DNA from: Actinomycetes bacterium | GTDB lineage: Bacteria; Actinomycetota; Acidimicrobiia; Acidimicrobiales; UBA8190 | DNA length: 8,258 nt | Direction: 5' to 3' | NCBI GenBank assembly: GCA_021779775.1 | Contig: JAJYAB010000070.1 | Coordinates: 1-8,258, forward strand | Shown here: positions 1 through 6,205 of the stretch, one piece after another | How positions within the stretch are numbered: the stretch's first letter is position 1 | How the letters are laid out: every line of letters begins with the position of its first letter | Program-made: the position numbers and the translations under genes | The notes under the pieces: model-generated | The model's database searches: none | Told to the model about the DNA's origin: nothing | The model's input: the letters and a program-made list of their open reading frames with translations, nothing else

Positions 1-630
1 CAGTGGCTGCTGCGGTGCGTAGATGATGGTCGAGTCGGTCCAGTTGGGGCACGACTGGTCCTGCCCACTGCCGTAGGTGATCTGCTGCTTGCCATACGTT
101 CCGCTCCCGTGGCAGGTGATCACCCCGTCGCTCCCCAGATCGGCGCCGTCGACCACGTTCCCGTACTGGTCGACGACGTTGATGTTGCTGGACGAGCCTT
201 CGATGGTGATGCCCGACGAGGCGAACACCGCCGTCGGATAGGCGGGAACCCGCGATACCGTCGCCTTCACGGCGTAGCGCTTCCCGGCGTACACGCCCTG
301 CGACGACACCGTGAAGGTGTTCGGGTCGGCCGGATCGACCCTGGCGGCGTACTCGACGCCCGGGGCGCCGGGCACCGACGCCACGGTGCACTGGGGTGCC
401 GGGCCCACACAGAAGCTGCTCGTGGTGCCGCCCATCTGATCGATCCTGAACAGCGCGTCGGACACGCCGGCCTGGGCGAGCGCCCGGGCCTGCTGGATGT
501 TGGCTGCCGAGTCCACGTTGCTGATGTCGCCCGCCACGCCGGTGACCAGCACGGTGGCGAACAGGGCGATGACGGTCATGATGGCCAGCACGACGGCCAG
601 CGCGCCCTCCTCCGAGCGGCCGCCGGTCAT
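1..630 (-). CDS. PilX-like minor pilin / pilus assembly protein (partial, 3' end outside window)
   Basis: Reading the minus strand from the ATG at 630, the frame stays open for 210 codons to base 1, so the C-terminus lies outside the window. The protein has a short charged N-terminus (MTGGRSEEGA), then one hydrophobic helix at about residues 10-34, then a beta-rich extracytoplasmic part with Cys at 74, 81, 173 and 194. The S-E-E-G-A-L-A-V-V start resembles the GxALxVxL helix start of PilX-type minor pilins. Residues 132-186 (FASSGITIEGSSSN, then Gly/Ser-rich) recall the strand repeats of PilX-like proteins. The start overlaps the stop of the upstream PilW-like gene (ATGA), which implies translational coupling. 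The expected role is in the initiating tip complex of a type IV pilus or pseudopilus. The pilin-like class is fairly sure; the exact family name is inference from sequence style and gene order. Confidence 0.8.
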   Translation of the reverse strand, partial: MTGGRSEEGALAVVLAIMTVIALFATVLVTGVAGDISNVDSAANIQQARALAQAGVSDALFRIDQMGGTTSSFCVGPAPQCTVASVPGAPGVEYAARVDPADPNTFTVSSQGVYAGKRYAVKATVSRVPAYPTAVFASSGITIEGSSSNINVVDQYGNVVDGADLGSDGVITCHGSGTYGKQQITYGSGQDQSCPNWTDSTIIYAPQQPL

Positions 631-1226
631 CCGCACGTCACCACCGAGGGGCTGCGGTTCTCCAGCTGCACGCTGGTGGTCGACACGTCCGCAGCGGCGT
701 GCGCGGATGCCACCGACAGGTCGACTTGCACCAGCGTGGTGCAATCGACGACGCCGGCCGGGGTGACCGACGACTGGGCCGCCAGGTTCTGCCCGTGCTG
801 GCCGAAGTAGATGAAGACCGGGTTCGGGCCGTCGGTGACGCCGGTCAGCTCGACCACCGCCGGAGCCGTCCCCACCTGGCGGGTCAGCTCGCCCGACGAC
901 GGGTCGTAGACCCAGGTGACGGTGACGGTGGAGCCGCCGGATTGCAGGTCGACCTGCAGCTCGTGGTCGTACGCGGCGACCGTGGCCAGCACGTCGAGGG
1001 GATCGGCGGACTGGATGTCGTGCTGAAGCGACGTCAGGGCACCGAGGGCCGATGCCGCCGCCTGATCACTGCGTGACGTCGTCACCTCGGCCGTCATGAA
1101 GGTCGGGATCACCGCCAGCAGCGCCACAGAGATGATGAGTGAGACGGCGGTGGCCGTCAGGAGCTCGACCAGGGTGAACCCACCTTCGCCCCGTACGACC
1201 CGGGTTCGCCCCGTCCGCGTCAACAT
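627..1226 (-). CDS. PilW-like minor pilin with type IV prepilin N-terminus
   Basis: This is a 199-residue protein. It has a classical prepilin signal: a basic leader of 16 residues, then G16 | F17-T-L-V-E21 with Glu at mature position 5, and a hydrophobic helix at about 17-43. Prepilin peptidase should cut after G16 and N-methylate F17. The globular part (about 45-199) is mostly beta, with a pair of Cys (C162, C198) that could form a disulfide. I chose the ATG at 1226 because it is the first start before the leader. A much longer open frame to 2159 lies inside the neighbouring gene and is a shadow. The ATG lies inside the end of the upstream PilV-like gene (7-bp overlap) and no strong Shine-Dalgarno is visible, so coupling is likely. 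Position between PilV- and PilX-like genes and the long hydrophobic helix fit PilW; the family name is inferred. Confidence 0.85.
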   Translation of the reverse strand: MLTRTGRTRVVRGEGGFTLVELLTATAVSLIISVALLAVIPTFMTAEVTTSRSDQAAASALGALTSLQHDIQSADPLDVLATVAAYDHELQVDLQSGGSTVTVTWVYDPSSGELTRQVGTAPAVVELTGVTDGPNPVFIYFGQHGQNLAAQSSVTPAGVVDCTTLVQVDLSVASAHAAADVSTTSVQLENRSPSVVTCG

Positions 1227-2593
1227 TGGTTCTGGGCGCCTGAGCGCTGCCCCGGCGCGATATAGCTGCACACCACCAGGCTCTGGGCCAGCGGCGGGGC
1301 CACTGGCGTGGCGTTCAGCTCCACGGTGAACGTGTGCTGACCGGTCGGCCACGTGCTCTGCCCGGCGCTCGGCACGGTCGCCGTCCACTGCGAACCGGAC
1401 CCGGCCAGGGCGTAGGGCGATCCGGGGTCGGTGCCTCCGCCCGGCGCGGCACCGACGACGGTGACGGTGGCCCCGGTGCACGAGCCGGTCGAACCGACCA
1501 CCAGGTCGAGGTTCTCCGACATGGACCCGGAGCGGCTCAGGTACGTCTTGCCGGTGTTGCCGGACGACGCTCCGGTCACGGTGAGCCCGGACATGGTGCA
1601 TGGTGGGTCGGACGGCGGCGGGTCCGTAGTGGCGGTCACCTGGGAGGTCGAAACCGCCCAGCTGGTGCCGGTCGAAGTCCAGGCGACCACCTCGAACCAG
1701 TACTGGGTCGACGACGTGAGGCTTTGCACGGCGAACACCGTGGCGGTGCCCGGCTCGTGGGGGCTCGACTGGAACATGCCGCTGCTGCCGGGGCCTCCGG
1801 TGCCCGACGTGCCGGCGGCCGGCAGCACGTTCGGGGCGGTTGCCCACTCCACGACGTAGTAGCCGGGATCGCTGCCGGGGGCGCTCCAGCTGAGGTCGAC
1901 CTCGGTGGCCCCCGGATCGGTCGGGCTCCCGGGCACGCTGGGCACCGACGCGCCCAGGCCGGCCGGATCGGAGACCGAGGTGACCGGGTTGTCGGGGGAC
2001 TGGCTGCCCGGCCCGGTGTACGGGCCGATGCTGCCCGGGTAGACGAGCGTGTTCTCGGTGACCTGTTCCGTCCCAGTGCCCTCGTGCCACGACACCACCG
2101 CGTAGACCCGCTTGTACGCCTGGGGGTAGGGGCCTGAGGGCCCTGCGGCGTCGGCCCACACGACAGCGGTGTCGACGGTGTAGTTGACGGTGCCGACGGT
2201 GGTGGACTGGACGGGGACGACCTGCGGGGTCCCGCCGGAGGGTGTGGTGGCAGCCAGGACCACCGTCTGCTGGCCCTGGTAGGTGCTGACCACGCCCGGC
2301 TGGTCGCCGTAGAAGCCGAGATCCTGGTAGGGGATCGCACCGGCGTGGGCCAGCTGGGCGCTGGCCAGCCCGGTGGCGTCGCCGACGTGGCGTGACGACG
2401 CCGCGCCGGCCATTCCCGAGTAGACCATGCCGGCGATCGGCACGAGCACGATTGCCACCACGGCGAGGGCGATCACCTGCTCGACCAGGGTGAAACCTTG
2501 CTCGGGGCCGTTCGTCCGGCCGGCTTTCGACTTCACATGCGGTGCCCTCGGTCGTCTCGATATCCTGCAGCGCGAGACGTGCTGCTCTGTCAT
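1220..2593 (-). CDS. PilV-like prepilin with fibronectin type III and second beta domain
   Basis: This 457-residue protein carries a type IV prepilin motif at residues 33-38 (G | F-T-L-V-E) followed by a hydrophobic helix to about 56, so it should be processed by prepilin peptidase and inserted in the membrane. Behind the pilin body (about 57-215) lies a fibronectin type III-like domain at about 218-322 (W236, YYVVEW, YWFEVVAW). A Pro-rich hinge (DPPPSDPPC) and a final Ig-like beta region (about 331-446) with several Cys follow. Most PilV-type minor pilins are far shorter, so the added domains are notable. The ATG at 2593 was chosen because GGAGGAG lies 8 bases upstream; a GTG 30 bases earlier lacks such a site. 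This gives a 33-residue leader. A GTG at 2536, with GAGGG 8 bases upstream, would give a more usual 14-residue leader. It is the first gene of the pilin operon in this window. Confidence 0.85.
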   Translation of the reverse strand: MTEQHVSRCRISRRPRAPHVKSKAGRTNGPEQGFTLVEQVIALAVVAIVLVPIAGMVYSGMAGAASSRHVGDATGLASAQLAHAGAIPYQDLGFYGDQPGVVSTYQGQQTVVLAATTPSGGTPQVVPVQSTTVGTVNYTVDTAVVWADAAGPSGPYPQAYKRVYAVVSWHEGTGTEQVTENTLVYPGSIGPYTGPGSQSPDNPVTSVSDPAGLGASVPSVPGSPTDPGATEVDLSWSAPGSDPGYYVVEWATAPNVLPAAGTSGTGGPGSSGMFQSSPHEPGTATVFAVQSLTSSTQYWFEVVAWTSTGTSWAVSTSQVTATTDPPPSDPPCTMSGLTVTGASSGNTGKTYLSRSGSMSENLDLVVGSTGSCTGATVTVVGAAPGGGTDPGSPYALAGSGSQWTATVPSAGQSTWPTGQHTFTVELNATPVAPPLAQSLVVCSYIAPGQRSGAQNQC

Positions 2594-2601
2594 GTCGGAG
2601 A

Positions 2602-2608
2602 CTCCTCC
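2602..2608 (-). promoter_or_regulatory. Shine-Dalgarno of the pilin operon
   Basis: GGAGGAG ends 8 bases before the ATG at 2593 on the minus strand. It is the best ribosome binding site in the pilin cluster and decides the start of the PilV-like gene. The two downstream pilin genes have no comparable site and overlap their predecessor. The 159-base divergent region 2594-2752 that holds this site shows no convincing -35/-10 pair by eye on either strand. Confidence 0.75.
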
Positions 2609-2752
2609 GAACAGGTGAAACACGGTCGGCTCAACACCACCGATCCTGCGCAGGAGGCGTAGCGCTCGCCACCGCCCTGTTGCCGTCGCACCTGTCCCTT
2701 GTAACCTGGGCGTTCACCCGTCCACGACAACGAGCCGTCCAGAGGGAGCCGC

Positions 2753-3475
2753 ATGGCCGACCCCGCGCCGGAGCGTCACCTGCCCTCGCCGGAAGAGGTC
2801 CTCGACACCTTCCCTGCGGGGACGTCGCTGTGGGAGATGGCGCTCAGCGGATCGCACGCCGGGCTCGGTGACGTCCCGGCGATCCACCGTCCCCCGCGGC
2901 GCCGGTCGCCCTGGTGGCTGACCACGGCAGTGGTCGTCATGGCTGGCGGGTTCGTCTTCGGTTTCGTGGCGCTGGCCACCGCCGGTCGGGTGACGCCCGG
3001 TTCGCGCCCGGTCGCGCCAGCCGCGTCGGGTGCTCAGACCGGCGGGGGTGCGGGCGTTGCACCGTCACCGGGGCGATCCGGGGGTTCCGGCACCGGACAT
3101 GGCACCAGTGTCGTGCCCGGCGCGACCTCCACACCGGGAGGCCAACTTGGCGGGGGCGGGCTGCCCGGCTCCGGGAGCACCATCGCATCGGGTGCGCCTT
3201 GCATCGCCAGCATGTTGGACACCACGCCAGCCGACGGCAGCGGCGACGAGGTCGTGGTGTCTGCTGCGCCGGCCGGAGCGTCCGTGACGGCACGCATCGA
3301 GTACGGCCAGGGGCCGACGAGCTACACGGTGCAGGCCGACGTCACCGGCAGGGCCTACGTGCCGATCACCTTGGGCAGCCCGCCGGCAGGCCAGCGTGTG
3401 ACGGTGGTGGTCAGCCCGGTCGGTGGGCAGCCCTGCCAGACATCGTTCACCCCGCAGGCGGCGCCGGCGGGGTGA
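2753..3475 (+). CDS. Single-pass membrane protein with Gly/Ser/Pro linker and C-terminal beta domain, function unknown
   Basis: I do not recognise a named family. The 240-residue protein has an acidic cytoplasmic N-terminus (1-45), a basic stretch RPPRRR at 46-51, and one membrane helix at about 54-76; by the positive-inside rule the C-terminus faces outwards. Residues 77-147 form a low-complexity Gly/Ser/Pro/Ala linker. Residues 148-234 look like a small beta sandwich with one Cys near each end (C150, C228), a likely disulfide. The start is supported by AGAGGGAG four bases before the ATG. It is divergent from the pilin operon and convergent with the GGDEF-like gene, with which it shares its last 29 bases. 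Context suggests a cell-envelope role, perhaps linked to the pilus, but that is inference from position only. Confidence 0.75.
   Translation: MADPAPERHLPSPEEVLDTFPAGTSLWEMALSGSHAGLGDVPAIHRPPRRRSPWWLTTAVVVMAGGFVFGFVALATAGRVTPGSRPVAPAASGAQTGGGAGVAPSPGRSGGSGTGHGTSVVPGATSTPGGQLGGGGLPGSGSTIASGAPCIASMLDTTPADGSGDEVVVSAAPAGASVTARIEYGQGPTSYTVQADVTGRAYVPITLGSPPAGQRVTVVVSPVGGQPCQTSFTPQAAPAG
3447..3475. terminator. 29-bp palindrome covering the overlapping 3' ends of two convergent genes
   Basis: The bases pair symmetrically about 3461: 13 of 14 pairs match (only 3456/3466 mismatches). Outer arms are TCACCCCGC (3447-3455) and GCGGGGTGA (3467-3475). The palindrome begins and ends exactly on the two stop codons and does not extend beyond them. 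Transcripts from either strand would fold into a strong GC hairpin, so a bidirectional terminator or a 3'-end stabilising structure is plausible. There is no T-run on either side, so it is not a textbook intrinsic terminator. The symmetry is seen directly; the function is inferred. Confidence 0.5.
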
Positions 3476-4514
3476 CGGCGCCGGGATCTCCGGCCAGGTC
3501 AGCCAGAGTCGAAGCCACGTCACCGTCCGCCGAGCGGACGACCATCTCATCGCTCGCCAGCCAGGCCGCCTGGGTGCTCGAGCGCCGAGCCCGGTCGAGC
3601 GCGGAGCCGAACGTGTCGGCGGCCAGGAAGCCAGTGGCCCCGGCCTTTCCCCATCCTCCGGCAACCTCGAGCAGGCGGCGGACCACGGTAGCCGTCGCTG
3701 GCGGACCGCAGTCGGGCAGCACCAGCACGAACTCGCCGCCATCGAGGTGCGCCAGGACGTCGGCACCGCGAAGGTCGGCCGACCAGCGGTCGCCGAGCCC
3801 TCGCAATAGGGCGTCCACGGCGGCTCGTGAGCCCGACGGCGCCTCCCGATCGAGCAGATCGCCGACGTCGACCACCACCAGGGCCAGCGGACGATGTAAA
3901 CGACGGCTCAGCGCCGCCTGGCGCTCCATGACGAGCTCGAATGCCGCCAGGTTGGGCAGCCCGGTGGTCGGATCGGTCAGCGTGAGGCCATGGACCCGGG
4001 CAGCCGACGTTCCGGCCCAGGTCCCCGCTGCCAGGAGAAGTACGTCCATCACCGGGGCGACCACGCCCCCGCGCTGGAGAGGGGCGGTGACCACGACCAC
4101 GTCGACGCCGGTGCAGAGGAGCAGGAGCATCGGCATCGACCACCGCACGGGGGTCCAGGTGGCCCACAACGCCGCCGGCACTACGACCAGCGACAGCACC
4201 GCTGTCGCTTCGGCCTGGCGCGCCAGGTGGCCGGCGATGACCAGCGGCGCGGCACCGGCAAGGATCAGTGTGGCGTGGACGGCAAGCCGGGGAAAAGCCT
4301 GGCCGACCTGGCGCCACAGCACAGCCAGCAGCGTCCCGACCGCCACTCCGGCGGCTCCGGCGAGCATGCCCAGCGCTTGGCGCCACCCTGACGCCGACAG
4401 GCCCGCCACCAGTGCCAGCCCGGTACCACCGAGCAGCCAGGCCCACACGCTCGTCCGTGCCGGCACGGCCACCGAGGTACGCGACGGCTCGTAGGCGCGC
4501 CAGGTGTCGAGCAC
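3447..4514 (-). CDS. Six-helix membrane protein with degenerate GGDEF domain
   Basis: This 355-residue protein has about six hydrophobic helices (roughly 22-42, 46-67, 76-98, 101-120, 126-145, 150-171) followed by a GGDEF-type domain. The domain entry motif TDPTTGLPN (180-188) is clear and D216 keeps the first metal Asp. The signature reads D258-G-G-E-F262: aligned by the upstream RGAD (249-252, the RxxD I-site, five residues before), GGDEF has become DGGEF. The usual IND...GHxxGD segment is also missing (DREAPSGSRAAVD instead). Known degenerate GGDEF proteins lose diguanylate cyclase activity, and some bind c-di-GMP through the I-site, so a sensor/receptor role is likelier than synthesis. 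The GTG start at 4514 has GGTGAG six bases upstream. The nearby pilus genes fit c-di-GMP control of pili, as inference. It overlaps the convergent membrane-protein gene by 29 bp. Confidence 0.85.
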   Translation of the reverse strand: MLDTWRAYEPSRTSVAVPARTSVWAWLLGGTGLALVAGLSASGWRQALGMLAGAAGVAVGTLLAVLWRQVGQAFPRLAVHATLILAGAAPLVIAGHLARQAEATAVLSLVVVPAALWATWTPVRWSMPMLLLLCTGVDVVVVTAPLQRGGVVAPVMDVLLLAAGTWAGTSAARVHGLTLTDPTTGLPNLAAFELVMERQAALSRRLHRPLALVVVDVGDLLDREAPSGSRAAVDALLRGLGDRWSADLRGADVLAHLDGGEFVLVLPDCGPPATATVVRRLLEVAGGWGKAGATGFLAADTFGSALDRARRSSTQAAWLASDEMVVRSADGDVASTLADLAGDPGAVTPPAPPAG

Positions 4515-4640
4515 CGAGCGCTCACCAGCCCGCGTCAGGATTGGCGCCTTGGCTGGTGGCGCTTTGGCTGGGCGAGCAGCATCCCGGGCGGACGGGCCGC
4601 TCCCCTGGTTCTGCGGCCCCCTCCATGGAGCGAAGCGTAC

Positions 4641-4670
4641 CGGTCGCCGGGACCGACGCCATGGGCGTCG
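4641..4670 (-). other. Two adjacent short GC hairpins downstream of the small unknown gene
   Basis: In the 244-base gap between the stop at 4759 and the GTG at 4514 there are two short inverted repeats: CGGTC/GACCG (4641-4645 with 4651-4655, 5-base loop) and CGACGCC/GGCGTCG (4654-4660 with 4664-4670, 3-base loop). They share two bases, so only one can form at a time. No T-run follows. This could be a weak terminator or attenuating structure, or chance in GC-rich DNA. I see no convincing gene in the rest of 4515-4758. Confidence 0.25.
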
Positions 4671-4758
4671 TCCACCATCCCCGCATTCACGTACTTCGGC
4701 TCCCGGGAAGGGTCAGGAACTGGCCAAGTCGAGGATCTCGGTCAGATGCGGCCTGGCG

Positions 4759-5169
4759 TCAGACGCTGGCTCGCGCTGTGGACGCTGCGAGCATGATGCC
4801 CTGCAGCTCCAGCTCGCTGGCCAGCTCGTCGAGCACGGCCTTCACAGCCTGCCGGTACCGGCGCTCGCTGACCAGCAGGGGAAGCCGGCCGCGGGGGCGG
4901 ATGCCCACCTCGATGCGGTCGTCGGACCACGGGGACAGCTCGATCTCCACATCGACCGATCCTCCCAGAACCCGGGGGAACACGGCCAAGCGGGCATGTG
5001 CCCCGCGCCCAGCCTCGTGTGGGCCTACGGCCGTGCCGAAGGCCAAGCCTGAAGTAAGGAGCGTGCCGTGCGCAGTGGGGACCTCGGCGGGAACGCGCAG
5101 GGCTCGCCACGTCGCTGCCGGGGAGGTTGCCACCACTGAGACGTACAGCGTGGGGGTGTTCTGCGCCAT
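4759..5169 (-). CDS. Small protein of unknown function (136 aa)
   Basis: I do not recognise a family with confidence. From the ATG at 5169 the protein begins MAQNTPTLYVSVV and shows alternating beta strands: about 7-13, 40-48, 60-66 and 73-80 (SVDVEIEL), and 84-91 (DRIEVGIRP). It ends in an amphipathic helix at about 101-122 (RYRQAVKAVLDELASELE). This strand-rich body with a long C-terminal helix is the outline of an SRPBCC/START-like fold, but no signature proves it. There is no signal peptide or membrane helix, so it is probably cytoplasmic. The start is chosen over the longer frame to 5244 because AGAGG lies seven bases before this ATG. It lies 244 bases upstream of the GGDEF-like gene on the same strand. 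The coding call rests on the strand/helix pattern and ribosome site. Confidence 0.6.
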   Translation of the reverse strand: MAQNTPTLYVSVVATSPAATWRALRVPAEVPTAHGTLLTSGLAFGTAVGPHEAGRGAHARLAVFPRVLGGSVDVEIELSPWSDDRIEVGIRPRGRLPLLVSERRYRQAVKAVLDELASELELQGIMLAASTARASV

Positions 5170-5221
5170 CGCAGGACCTCTATCCGCTTGGGCATCCCAC
5201 CTCGCGCGGGATCGCAACTCC

Positions 5222-5251
5222 ACTCTGCCCATCCGAGCTTCCATCTGTCAA
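5222..5251 (-). promoter_or_regulatory. Possible sigma-70 type promoter for the 136-aa gene
   Basis: On the minus strand a perfect TTGACA (5251-5246) is followed after 18 bases by CAGAGT (5227-5222), a poor -10 that still keeps the A at position 2 and T at position 6. The distance to the ATG at 5169 leaves about 45 bases of leader including the ribosome site. The -35 lies in the loop of a small CTGT/ACAG inverted repeat (5245-5255). Confidence 0.3.
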
Positions 5252-5271
5252 ACAGCTATATCTGATACTAA

Positions 5272-5550
5272 CTATCGTTTTCTACGATACTGGGCGCTGA
5301 CACCAGTGGGCGCCACCAGCGCCACCGCACCGGCCACAAGGGTCGCCCCGACGTCGGCACCGGTGTCCTGGAGCGGGTCATGCGGGAGATGAACCGTCGG
5401 AGTGACGTCGGTGTCCGGTGGTCAATCCCCGGAGTCCGGGCCATCCTCCTGACCAAGCTGGAGCACAAGTACCATCACGGACGGTGGTCCGAGACACGGG
5501 CCGCAGACAGCACACCCAAAGTGCGGATCAGCCTCGAACCTCTACAGCAA
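5272..5550 (+). pseudogene. C-terminal remnant of an IS transposase
   Basis: The plus-strand frame opens just after a TAA at 5269-5271 and reads through SGRHQRHRTGHKGRPDVG, VLERVMREMNRRSDVGVRWS and IPGVRAILLTKLEHKYHHGR to about codon KVRISLEPL near 5540. The block 'GxRWSxxGxxAxLxxK' followed by 'GRWSE' is in the style of the C-terminus of DDE transposases of the ISKra4/ISLre2 type, though I cannot fix the family. There is no proper start or N-terminal catalytic part, and no stop where the protein should end. The frame only closes at 5985, deep inside the opposite-strand lipoprotein gene, so the right boundary is approximate. It lies at the border between the high-GC left part and the lower-GC right part of the window. 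I read it as a decayed insertion element. Confidence 0.55.
5273..5289. repeat. Perfect short inverted repeat in an AT-rich patch, operator-like
   Basis: TATCGT (5273-5278) and ACGATA (5284-5289) are exact reverse complements around a 5-base spacer. GATACT occurs in direct repeat at 5264-5269 and 5286-5291. The patch (about 5248-5292) is much richer in A/T than its surroundings and lies upstream of the putative promoter of the 136-aa gene. It could be a repressor operator or a relic of the insertion element end. It also overlaps the first codons of the transposase remnant. Confidence 0.35.
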
Positions 5551-5589
5551 CCGACCGCTGCACGACCTCGATGTCATCGGAACGCCTCG

Positions 5590-6150
5590 CTACCGGACAT
5601 TCACGCTGCCGGCCACCATCGACCCGTTCGCTTCGATGGTACCGCTCACTCTGACCTTCGCTCCCGATTGGAGACTCGATGCGTTGGCCCCGATCTTGCC
5701 TTGGCGGTAGCTCGTAGTAGGCAAAATGGTGATCGCGTGCGCGACGCCCGATCGGGTAGTCACGGTGAACCCATTAGGGGTGAGCGCGCTCACGGTCCCC
5801 GAAAGACTGGAGGCCAGGATCGAAATGGCGGCCGCGGTGGCCGTGGAGTCACCAGGCACCAGGCGCACCCTGACGCGCTCTCCAATGGAGAGATTAGATT
5901 CCGTCACGCTGACATGGCTCTTGGTGTACTTGGTGGAGTGCTCGAGAGTGATCGTTTTCGTTCCGCTGCGGGATCTCACCGCTAGGCTCGACGAACCGAG
6001 AGAAGTCACAACGCCAGTTAACGCTTTTGGCGTGTGAGGTTTCGTTGCTGGCGTGGAAGAGGGCGCCGGACTGGAAGAACAGGCTGCGGCGAGCAAAGCC
6101 ACCCCCACCAGAGCGAAGAAAGCTGTCCTTTTCCTGAACCTGTTGGTCAC
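5590..6150 (-). CDS. Lipoprotein with two DUF5666-like repeats
   Basis: This is a 186-residue protein with a basic N-terminus, a hydrophobic segment at 10-23 and a lipobox-type end (LLAAAC, Cys24), then a Ser/Pro/Thr linker. The GTG at 6150 is preceded by AAGGAG at six bases. Two similar beta-rich units follow: about 44-112 (LTGVVTSLGSSSLAVRSRSG) and about 116-186 (LSGTVSALTPNGFTVTTRSG). Each has the pattern 'sGtVtsl..ltVrtrsG...I.l...T.y...' and an 'l..G..VrV.g' strand pair, as in DUF5666-type domains. Such proteins are found tethered outside the membrane; their function is not established. It follows the permease gene by 55 bases on the same strand with no clear terminator between, so it may belong to the exporter operon. 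The domain name is from pattern memory. Confidence 0.8.
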   Translation of the reverse strand: MTNRFRKRTAFFALVGVALLAAACSSSPAPSSTPATKPHTPKALTGVVTSLGSSSLAVRSRSGTKTITLEHSTKYTKSHVSVTESNLSIGERVRVRLVPGDSTATAAAISILASSLSGTVSALTPNGFTVTTRSGVAHAITILPTTSYRQGKIGANASSLQSGAKVRVSGTIEANGSMVAGSVNVR

Positions 6151-6156
6151 GTCGTT

Positions 6157-6162
6157 CTCCTT
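6157..6162 (-). promoter_or_regulatory. Shine-Dalgarno of the lipoprotein gene
   Basis: AAGGAG lies six bases before the GTG at 6150 on the minus strand and fixes this start. A strong independent ribosome site suggests the lipoprotein is translated on its own rather than by coupling to the permease gene 55 bases upstream. Confidence 0.75.
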
Positions 6163-6205
6163 GGTACTTGGCAGGCGCGGATAATCAACTGCCCCGAACG
6201 AGCCT

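Noticed and set aside
1227..2159. Long upstream extension of the PilW-like frame on the minus strand
   Set aside because: It is an Arg/Gly/His-rich shadow of the PilV-like gene, and the leader and helix of the real protein begin at 1226.
2594..2752. Possible promoter around TTGCCG and TGTAAC in the divergent region
   Set aside because: The spacing is only 14 bases and no proper -10 is found at 16-18 bases, so I do not call it.
2914..4494. 526-codon plus-strand open frame
   Set aside because: Arg/Ser/Ala-rich low-information translation, antisense to the GGDEF-like gene, whose domain motifs and helices are clear.
5293..5323. GGCGCTG/CAGCGCC inverted repeat with 17-base loop
   Set aside because: Short arms in GC-rich coding-like DNA with a long loop; no position-specific support for a function.
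4268..5392. 374-codon plus-strand open frame crossing three regions
   Set aside because: No recognisable domain, rich in Arg/Pro/Ser/Ala, antisense to two better supported genes and typical of stop-poor high-GC DNA.
5551..5985. Continuation of the transposase frame to its stop
   Set aside because: It loses transposase-like character and runs antisense through the lipoprotein gene, so the long frame is accidental.
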